DNA of 37,491 nt, from positions 1-37,491 of the forward strand of contig VGES01000036.1 in NCBI GenBank assembly GCA_016869765.1. Direction: 5' to 3'. The notes under the pieces were generated by a model that was given only the letters and a program-made list of their open reading frames with translations, had not been told where the DNA came from and did no database searches. How positions within the stretch are numbered: the first letter of the stretch is position 1; every line of letters starts with the position of its first letter. Source of the stretch: Alphaproteobacteria bacterium (lineage in GTDB: Bacteria; Pseudomonadota; Alphaproteobacteria; SHVP01). Shown here one piece after another: positions 31,361 through 37,491 of the stretch. Both the position numbers and the translations under genes were made by a program.

Positions 31361-33049
31361 ATGCTCTGGAGCAAGCACTACCCCGCTGCCATCGATTGGA
31401 ACACGCCGATACCGGTCAAGCCGCTGTTTGCGATCCTCGATGACTCGGTGCATCGCTTCAAGGATCGACCGTGCCTCGACTTCCTCGGTCGTCGCTACAC
31501 GTATGGCGAGGTTGGCGCCCTGGTCGACAATGCAGCTTCGGGTTTCCAGAAGCTCGGAGTCGGCAAGGGTATCAAGGTCGGGCTGTTTCTGCCCAACTGC
31601 CCGCAGTACGTGATCAGCTACTTCGGGGTACTCAAGGCCGGCGGCACGGTCGTCAATTTCAGCCCGCTCTATTCCGAACCCGAGTTGATGCAACAGATCG
31701 AGGATTCACACACCGACATCATGGTGACGCTGAACCTCAAGGTGCTCTATCCGAAGATGGCGGCGATGCTCGCCAAAACCAGGCTCAAGAAACTGGTCGT
31801 CGGCACGATGCCGGAGGTGTTGCCGTTCCCCAAGAGCCTCTTGTTCCCGTTGGTCAAGAGCAAGGACATCGCGGCCGTTCCCAACGACTCCGACCACGTT
31901 TCGTTCCGCGAGCTACTCAACAACGATGGGCGCTTCTCGTCGCCACTGATCGATCCGATGGAAGACATCGCCGTACTGCAATACACCGGTGGCACGACCG
32001 GCGTGTCCAAGGGGGCGATGCTCACGCATCGCAACATCTACGCCAACACGGCACAGGCCGCGATGTGGTTTACCGGCGCCGAGCCGGGCCGCGAGCGCAT
32101 GCTCGGGGTGTTGCCGTTCTTCCACGTCTTCGCGATGGTCGCCGTGATGAACTACAGCCTCTTCATCGGGGCCGAGATCATCATGCACCCGCGCTTCGAA
32201 CTGGTGCCGGTGCTCAAGGACATCCACAAGAAACGCCCGACCATGGTGCCGGGCGTTCCGACGATGTACACCGCGATCATCAACCACAAGGAACGCGACA
32301 AATACGACCTCAAGTGCATCAAGGCCTGCATCTCGGGCGGCGCGCCGTTGCCGCTCGAAATCAAGCAGCGCTTCGAGGCCTTGACCGGCTGTCACTTGGT
32401 CGAGGGCTACGGGTTGACCGAAGCCTCGCCGGTGGTCGCCTGCAACCCGCTGGAAGGGGTCAATAAGGAGAACTCGATCGGCTTGCCGCTGCCCGGCACG
32501 ACGATCGTGATCACCGATCGCGAGGATCCGAACAAAGAGCTTCCCCAGGGCGAGGCGGGCGAGATCTGCGTCGTCGGCCCGCAGGTGATGAAGGGCTACT
32601 GGCAACGCCCCGAAGAGAGCGCCAAGGTGCTGATCAACGGGCGGCTGCACACCGGCGACGTTGGTTATCTCGATGGCGACGGCTACACGTTCATCATCGA
32701 TCGTATGAAGGATCTGATCCTGGTCAGCGGCTTCAACGTCTTCCCGCGGACCGTGGAGGAGGCGATCTACCAGCACCCGGCGGTCGAAGAAACCACCGTG
32801 ATCGGGGTGACCGACGACTACACCGGCCAGGCGGTCAAGGCGTTCGTCAAGCTCAAGTCCGCACACTCGCTCACCGCGGACGAGCTCAACGCCTTCCTGC
32901 GCGAACGGATCGGGCGGCACGAAATGCCCAAGCACATCGAGTTCCGCGAGCAGTTGCCCAAGACGATGGTCGGCAAACTCTCGAAGAAGGAACTCGTGGC
33001 CGAGGAAAAGAAGCGCTACGAGGAGTCGAAACGGGTCGCCGCCCAATAG
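31361..33049 (+). CDS. Long-chain fatty acid-CoA ligase (FadD-type)
   Basis: A 562-residue adenylate-forming ligase. Motifs: the ATP loop YTGGTTGVSKGAMLTHRN, GVLPFFHVFAM, VEGYGLTEASPVVACNP (A5), GRLHTGDVGYLDGDGYTFIID (A7), RMKDLILVSGFNVFPRTVEE (the hinge and fatty-acyl signature) and the C-terminal Lys in LPKTMVGKLSKKEL. It activates a fatty acid to acyl-CoA through an acyl-AMP. It likely feeds the dehydrogenase and hydratase at 26489-29099. GGAGG lies seven bases before ATG 31361; TAGCAT (31335-31340) is a possible -10. Confidence 0.94.
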   Translation: MLWSKHYPAAIDWNTPIPVKPLFAILDDSVHRFKDRPCLDFLGRRYTYGEVGALVDNAASGFQKLGVGKGIKVGLFLPNCPQYVISYFGVLKAGGTVVNFSPLYSEPELMQQIEDSHTDIMVTLNLKVLYPKMAAMLAKTRLKKLVVGTMPEVLPFPKSLLFPLVKSKDIAAVPNDSDHVSFRELLNNDGRFSSPLIDPMEDIAVLQYTGGTTGVSKGAMLTHRNIYANTAQAAMWFTGAEPGRERMLGVLPFFHVFAMVAVMNYSLFIGAEIIMHPRFELVPVLKDIHKKRPTMVPGVPTMYTAIINHKERDKYDLKCIKACISGGAPLPLEIKQRFEALTGCHLVEGYGLTEASPVVACNPLEGVNKENSIGLPLPGTTIVITDREDPNKELPQGEAGEICVVGPQVMKGYWQRPEESAKVLINGRLHTGDVGYLDGDGYTFIIDRMKDLILVSGFNVFPRTVEEAIYQHPAVEETTVIGVTDDYTGQAVKAFVKLKSAHSLTADELNAFLRERIGRHEMPKHIEFREQLPKTMVGKLSKKELVAEEKKRYEESKRVAAQ

Positions 33050-33074
33050 CCGGCTGGCGACCCGGACGCCGTGC

Positions 33075-36000
33075 CTATTCCGCCGCGTGGGCCGGGGCGC
33101 GGTCTTTCGTCGCGTGCTCTTCTTCGAGCGCTGTCAGGCGCTTCGCGACATGCCCCATCGGCTTGGTGTAGCGCGCCAGCCACAAATAGAGCACCGGCAC
33201 GACGAACAGGCTGAGCACGGTCGAGAACCCGACGCCGCCCACCACCACGACCCCCAAGGCCTGCCGCGCCTCTGCGCCGGCCCCCGAAGCGAAGGCGAGC
33301 GGCAGCGCACCGATCGCCGTGGCGATGCTGGTCATCAGGATCGGGCGCAGCCGGATCTTGGCCGCGTCCTGCACCGCGTCACGGATCGGACGTCCCGCGT
33401 CGCGCAGTTGGTTGGCGAACTCGACGATCAGGATCGCGTTCTTGGCCGTGAGTCCGATCAACATGATCACGCCGATCTGGCTGTAGATGTTGAGCGATAT
33501 CCCGGTGTAGCGCAGCGACAGCAAGGCCCCGGTCATGGCGAGTGGCACCGAGAGCATGATGATGACCGGGTGGATGAAGCTCTCGAACTGGGCGGCGAGC
33601 GCCAGGAAAGCGATCAACAGGGCCAGGGCGAACGTGACGTAGAGCGCACCGCTCGATTGCTTGAACTCCCGGGTCTGACCGCCGAACGACGTCCTGGCGG
33701 TGGACGGCAGTTCTTCGGCCGCGATCTTCTCCAGGTACGTGACGGCCTCGCCCAAGGTGTACGTGGGCGAAAGCGAAGCGGTGACCGTGATCGAACGCAA
33801 ACGGTCCTCGCGTTTGAGTTCCTTGGCCCCGGCTCGCTGCGTCGTCGACACCAGGCTCGACAGCGGGATGAGTTGGGCCCGCGACGAACGAACATAGATG
33901 TTCGACAGGTCGCTCGGGCTGTTCCGGTCGTCGGCTCTGCCTTGCAGGATGACGTTGTAGCGTTTGCCGTCACGATCGAAGGTGGTGCTGAACGACGACC
34001 CTAGGAACGTCTCAAGGGTGCGCCCGATCTCGTCGATCGAGACCCCGAGGTCGGCCGCGCGGTTACGATCGATTTCGACCCGCAGTTCTGGCTGGGTGTC
34101 TTTGTAGTCGGACCCGACATCGACCAGGCCCGGGTTTTCCTCGACCCGCGCAATGATCCGATCACGCCACTCGATGAGGGTCTCGTAGTTCGGGCCGCCG
34201 ATGACCAGCTGCACGGGCGCGCCAAACCGGTTGCGCCCCAACGTCGCGGGGTTGACGGCAAAAGCCCGGACGCCCGGGATGCCGGCGACCTGCGGGAAGA
34301 TTTCGCGGACGATCTCCTGCTGGCTGCGCTTGCGCTCTTCCCAAGGTTTGAGCGCGACCTGCGAGAAACCGACATTGACCGGGCCGGGGCGCCCGAACGA
34401 CGGCGCAATGATCGAAATGATGGCTTCGGCCTCGCCCTTGTCGAGGAGGGGCTTCAGACGTTGCTCGATCAACGTGATGTTGCGGCGCGTGAACTCGAGG
34501 CTCGCTCCTTCGGGCGCGGTCACCGAAATGAAGGTCGTGCCGCGATCCTCGATCGGGGCGAACTCCTGCGGCAGCGTGCGCCACAATTCCACCGCCAACA
34601 GCGACCAGGCGACGGCGAACGCGACGACCACCAACGGCATGTTCATGGCCTTACGCAGGAGCCAGCCATAGCCGTCGTTAAGACCACGGAAGCCACGCTC
34701 GCTGACGCGGTAGACCCAACCTTCGTCCTTCGGCTCACGTAGCCAGATCGAACACATCATCGGCGTCAAGGTGAGCGCCACGAAGGCAGAAAAGATCACG
34801 GCGGCCGCCACGGTAATTCCGAACTCGCTGAACAGGCGGCCGGTGTTCCCCGACATGAACGAGATGGGCACGAACACCGACACCAGCACGACCGTCGTCG
34901 AGATGACGGCAAAGGCGATCTGACGCGTACCGAGCAACGATGCGAGCAGCGGAGGTTCGCCCTCTTCGATGCGGCGATGGACGTTCTCGAGCACGACGAT
35001 CGCATCGTCGACGACGAGGCCGATCGAGATCACGAGCGCGAGCAGCGTCAAGATGTTGATGCTGTAGCCCATCGCCGCCAGCACGATGAACGTGGCGATC
35101 ACCGACACCGGAATCGCTACCGCCGGAATCGCCGTGGCGCGCAGGTTGCGCAGGAACACGAAGTTGACCGCGACGACGAGCGCCAGCGAAATGCCGAGGG
35201 CGATGTAGACCTCGTGGATCGCCCGCTCGATGAACGTCGATTGATCGTAGGAGCGGCGAATCACCACGCCCGGCGGCATCTGATCCTTCAGGGTCTCGAC
35301 GATCTCACGCACGCCCTTGGCGACATCGAGGGTGTTGGCGCGCGACTGTTTCACGATGCCAATGCCGACCGAGCTCTTGCCGTTGACCCGGTATTCCGTG
35401 CGGTCGTTCTCGGGTGCGAGCAGGACATCCGCGACTTCACCGAGGCGCACCAGGTATCCGGTGCGCTCCGCGATGATGATGTTCTTGAAGGCATCCTCGC
35501 GGCTCAGGGTCGATTCGGTACGCACCGACAGTTCGCGATTGGTCGCTTCGATCCGGCCCGACGGCAGCGCGATATTCTGGCGTTTGATCGCCTGGTCGAC
35601 GTCGGCCACCGTGAGGCTGCGGGCGGCGAGCGCGCGTTTGTCGATCCAGATTCGCATCGCGTAGTCCTGGCCGCCACCGATCTGGACCTGGGCGACCCCC
35701 GGAACGGTCGACAAGCGGTCGGCAACGAACCGATTGGCGAAGTCGGTCAGTTCCATGATCGACTGGCGTTCCGAGGACAGCGTCACCCACATGATCGCCT
35801 GGGCGTCCGACTCGGTCTTGGCGACGCGGGGCGTATCGACGGCGCGCGGCAGGGCGCGGACCGATCGGGCGACGCGGTCGCGCACGTCGTTCGTGGCACT
35901 CTCGATGTCGCGCGACAGGTCGAACTCGATCGTGATGGCCGCGGAGTCCTCGCGACTCGACGAGGTCAACCGCGTGATGCCCTCGATGCCGGCGATGGCG

Positions 36001-36206
36001 TCCTCCAGCACCTGGGTGACTTCGCTTTCGATGATCTCGGCCGAGGCGCCGAGATAGACGGCACTGACCGAGACAATGGGTGGGTCGACGTTGGGCAGTT
36101 CGCGGACGGTCAGTCGCAGGAAGGCGAACAGCCCGAAGATGATGAGCACCATCGACAGGACCGTGGCGAAGACCGGGCGTTTGATCGAGAGATCGGAGAT
36201 GACCAT
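33075..36206 (-). CDS. RND (HAE1-type) multidrug efflux pump, inner-membrane subunit
   Basis: A 1043-residue RND transporter. It starts MVISDLSIKRPVFATVLSMV, typical of the HAE1 group, and has twelve expected membrane helices with two large periplasmic loops. The proton relay is visible: adjacent Asp pair in TM4 (GLVVDDAIVVLENVHRRIEE) and Lys in TM10 (GLTAKNAILIVEFANQLRDA). Other blocks: SSREDSAAITIEFDLSRDIE, VPGVAQVQIGGGQDYAMRIW and PLAFASGAGAEARQALGVVV. It exports drugs, detergents or other amphiphiles across the envelope with the adaptor just upstream. Start 36206 is four bases after the adaptor stop; an in-frame upstream extension would overlap the adaptor and was rejected. Confidence 0.95.
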   Translation of the reverse strand: MVISDLSIKRPVFATVLSMVLIIFGLFAFLRLTVRELPNVDPPIVSVSAVYLGASAEIIESEVTQVLEDAIAGIEGITRLTSSSREDSAAITIEFDLSRDIESATNDVRDRVARSVRALPRAVDTPRVAKTESDAQAIMWVTLSSERQSIMELTDFANRFVADRLSTVPGVAQVQIGGGQDYAMRIWIDKRALAARSLTVADVDQAIKRQNIALPSGRIEATNRELSVRTESTLSREDAFKNIIIAERTGYLVRLGEVADVLLAPENDRTEYRVNGKSSVGIGIVKQSRANTLDVAKGVREIVETLKDQMPPGVVIRRSYDQSTFIERAIHEVYIALGISLALVVAVNFVFLRNLRATAIPAVAIPVSVIATFIVLAAMGYSINILTLLALVISIGLVVDDAIVVLENVHRRIEEGEPPLLASLLGTRQIAFAVISTTVVLVSVFVPISFMSGNTGRLFSEFGITVAAAVIFSAFVALTLTPMMCSIWLREPKDEGWVYRVSERGFRGLNDGYGWLLRKAMNMPLVVVAFAVAWSLLAVELWRTLPQEFAPIEDRGTTFISVTAPEGASLEFTRRNITLIEQRLKPLLDKGEAEAIISIIAPSFGRPGPVNVGFSQVALKPWEERKRSQQEIVREIFPQVAGIPGVRAFAVNPATLGRNRFGAPVQLVIGGPNYETLIEWRDRIIARVEENPGLVDVGSDYKDTQPELRVEIDRNRAADLGVSIDEIGRTLETFLGSSFSTTFDRDGKRYNVILQGRADDRNSPSDLSNIYVRSSRAQLIPLSSLVSTTQRAGAKELKREDRLRSITVTASLSPTYTLGEAVTYLEKIAAEELPSTARTSFGGQTREFKQSSGALYVTFALALLIAFLALAAQFESFIHPVIIMLSVPLAMTGALLSLRYTGISLNIYSQIGVIMLIGLTAKNAILIVEFANQLRDAGRPIRDAVQDAAKIRLRPILMTSIATAIGALPLAFASGAGAEARQALGVVVVGGVGFSTVLSLFVVPVLYLWLARYTKPMGHVAKRLTALEEEHATKDRAPAHAAE

Positions 36207-36210
36207 GGGA

Positions 36211-37356
36211 CTAACTCGTCGGCCGCGGCGGTTGGGCGCCGGCAGGGGGATTGCCGCCTGGGGCGCCGGGTCCACCGCCGGCGGGGGGAGCACCCAGTGG
36301 CCGGACGGCGATGCCGTCGCGAATCTTGATGATGCCGCCAGTCACCACCGGCGTGCCGATCGCGATGCCGGACCGAATCTCGATCTTGCCGTCTTTCTGG
36401 TTGCCGAGCGTGACCGGCGTCTCTTTCGCCCTGCCATCGGCGATCGTGTAAACGAAATGCCGGGTGCCGCTCGACACCACGGCTTCCTCGGGCACCAGAA
36501 CCGCGTTGTCCCGGGTTTCGACGACGAGCGCTGCGGTCAGGAACATGCCGGGTTTGAGGGCCTCGTCGCGGTTGGGAATCTCGGCGCGTAGTTCGACGGA
36601 ACGGGTGGTGGCATCGACTCGTGTTCCGATGGTCGTCACGGTGCCGGAAAACACGCGATCCGGATAGGCCGGGCTCCGGGCCTCGACCTTGTTGCCGACT
36701 TTGATGGCGCGCAGCGCGGACTCTGGAACCCGGAAGTCGACCTTAATGCTGGTCGTGTCATCGAGCGTCGCGACCTCGGTGCCCGGGGTGACCAGGGCGC
36801 CGATGCTGACGCGCCGCAATCCCACGCGGCCGTCGAACGGCGCGCGAATCACATAGTCGGACATGCGCGCTTCGTCGGCGCGGATGCGGGCGTCCGAGGC
36901 ATTCAGTTGTGCTTCCAGGTCGTCGACCCGGGCTTGGGCGATGCTTCGGGTCTGCAGCAGTCGCAGCGCGCGATCGTAGAGACGCGCTGTGTTTTCGCGC
37001 ATGGTGCGCGTTTCCTGGAGCTTGGCTTCGATCTCGCTGGCATCGAGTTCGACGATGATCTGGCCGGCCTTCACCCGCTGGCCCTCGGTGAACGCGATCT
37101 TCCGGATGATGCCGCTGACCTTGGGCGTCAGCGTGACCGCCTCGTTGGCGCGGGCCGTGCCGACCGCTTCGACGATGTCTTGGACCGAGCCGGTTGCGGC
37201 ACGTACCAGTTCGACTGGCACGGCGCGGGCCTGGGCCGCCTGACGCTGTTGTACGGCCTCGTTCGCCGTGTTTTTCACGCCTTGGTAGTAGTACCACGCC
37301 CCGGCGCCGCCGGCGGCGAGCACGGCGACCACGATCGCCTGGGTAACTAGACGCAC
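36211..37356 (-). CDS. RND efflux periplasmic adaptor (membrane fusion protein)
   Basis: A 381-residue adaptor. An N-terminal anchor (LVTQAIVVAVLAAGGAGAW) is followed by a barrel-sandwich half (VTLTPKVSGIIRKIAFTEGQ, then VKAGQIIVELDASE), a helical hairpin (about 105-160), the second lipoyl half (YVIRAPFDGRVGLRRVSIGA), a beta barrel (VDFRVPESALRAIKVGNKVE) and the membrane-proximal domain. The C-terminus is a Gly/Pro/Ala tail (APPAGGGPGAPGG). It links the RND pump to an outer-membrane channel; no channel gene is in the window. GTG 37356 is preferred, with AGGAAAGG upstream. It forms a two-gene operon with the pump, four bases apart. Confidence 0.92.
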   Translation of the reverse strand: MRLVTQAIVVAVLAAGGAGAWYYYQGVKNTANEAVQQRQAAQARAVPVELVRAATGSVQDIVEAVGTARANEAVTLTPKVSGIIRKIAFTEGQRVKAGQIIVELDASEIEAKLQETRTMRENTARLYDRALRLLQTRSIAQARVDDLEAQLNASDARIRADEARMSDYVIRAPFDGRVGLRRVSIGALVTPGTEVATLDDTTSIKVDFRVPESALRAIKVGNKVEARSPAYPDRVFSGTVTTIGTRVDATTRSVELRAEIPNRDEALKPGMFLTAALVVETRDNAVLVPEEAVVSSGTRHFVYTIADGRAKETPVTLGNQKDGKIEIRSGIAIGTPVVTGGIIKIRDGIAVRPLGAPPAGGGPGAPGGNPPAGAQPPRPTS

Positions 37357-37408
37357 CGGACACCCTTTCCTAAATGGCCTTCCTGCTCCCCGCGAACGGC
37401 CAAGCGCT

Positions 37409-37418
37409 ATGGTACCAT
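37409..37418. promoter_or_regulatory. Palindrome ATGGTACCAT upstream of the efflux operon
   Basis: A perfect ten-base palindrome 53 bases upstream of the adaptor GTG. On the minus strand it contains TACCAT, a possible -10. Short, so chance occurrence is quite possible; listed with the neighbouring inverted repeat as a candidate control region. Confidence 0.3.
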
Positions 37419-37428
37419 TGCCCTGGAA

Positions 37429-37443
37429 CCACGGCACCCGTGG
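37429..37443. promoter_or_regulatory. Inverted repeat upstream of the efflux operon
   Basis: CCACGG, CAC, CCGTGG: a perfect six-base inverted repeat with three-base centre, 73-87 bases upstream of the adaptor start and near the -35 of the possible promoter. A TetR- or MarR-type operator would fit. No regulator gene is seen before the window ends. Confidence 0.4.
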
Positions 37444-37491
37444 TCGCCATCCGTCGCAGGCCAGAATGACGAACTTTCTTTACCATCACGA

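Noticed and set aside
1-37491. CRISPR array, prophage or insertion sequence
   Set aside because: I found no regularly spaced repeats, transposase, integrase or structural phage gene. A tRNA end at the left edge could be an attachment site, but no repeat of its 3' end was noticed downstream.

Overview
The window is a GC-rich chromosomal segment, almost certainly from a free-living alphaproteobacterium. I judge this from the gene content: IF-1 with a C-terminal tail, an omega-amino-acid:pyruvate aminotransferase beside alanine dehydrogenase, CaiB/BaiF CoA transferase, HsaA-like flavoprotein monooxygenases, and an RND pump encoded with its adaptor only. A Rhodospirillales-like origin is possible, but the sequence alone does not fix the genus. 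Genes are tightly packed, no gap between genes exceeds about 300 bases, and I see no insertion sequence, phage gene, CRISPR array or rRNA.

Layout. 1-47: 3' part of a tRNA-Phe. 102-4820: single housekeeping and accessory genes (SnoaL-like, DM13, SDR, small ABM-like protein, RidA, IF-1, a decayed DUF533 fragment, an EamA exporter, a HIT protein). 4876-8602: tight set of three two-domain VOC proteins and one alpha/beta hydrolase. 8642-9760: pentapeptide-repeat protein, convergent with an exported rhodanese. 10912-16716: a second tight set, read rightward: amidohydrolase-2 protein, CoA transferase and three paralogous HsaA-like monooxygenases. An SDR (minus) and a fused double alpha/beta hydrolase (plus) close this region at 19259. 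19346-21219: an acidic-repeat membrane protein and a membrane-anchored class III nucleotidyl cyclase, each carrying one unexpected in-frame stop. 21419-23868: beta-alanine:pyruvate aminotransferase and alanine dehydrogenase. 23991-26386 (minus): Sua5 threonylcarbamoyl-AMP synthase followed by a D-2-hydroxyacid dehydrogenase. 26489-33049: fatty-acid or acyl-CoA catabolism (acyl-CoA dehydrogenase, enoyl-CoA hydratase, TetR regulator, TPR protein, acyl-CoA ligase). 33075-37356 (minus): RND pump and adaptor.

The most interesting part is 4876-19259. It looks like a catabolic cluster: hydroxylation by flavoprotein, VOC ring-cleavage-like proteins, hydrolases, CoA transfer and SDRs. However, several members lack the residues that normally do the chemistry. 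The three alpha/beta hydrolase domains carry His where the nucleophile should be, the VOC proteins lack the 2-His-1-carboxylate triad, the amidohydrolase lacks the HxH metal motif and the late Asp, and the rhodanese inside the region has no cysteine at all. Either the families have moved to other chemistry or the cluster handles its substrate in an uncharacterised way. The substrate cannot be read from the sequence. A 15-base palindrome over the -10 of the second set is a candidate operator, but no regulator gene lies in the cluster.
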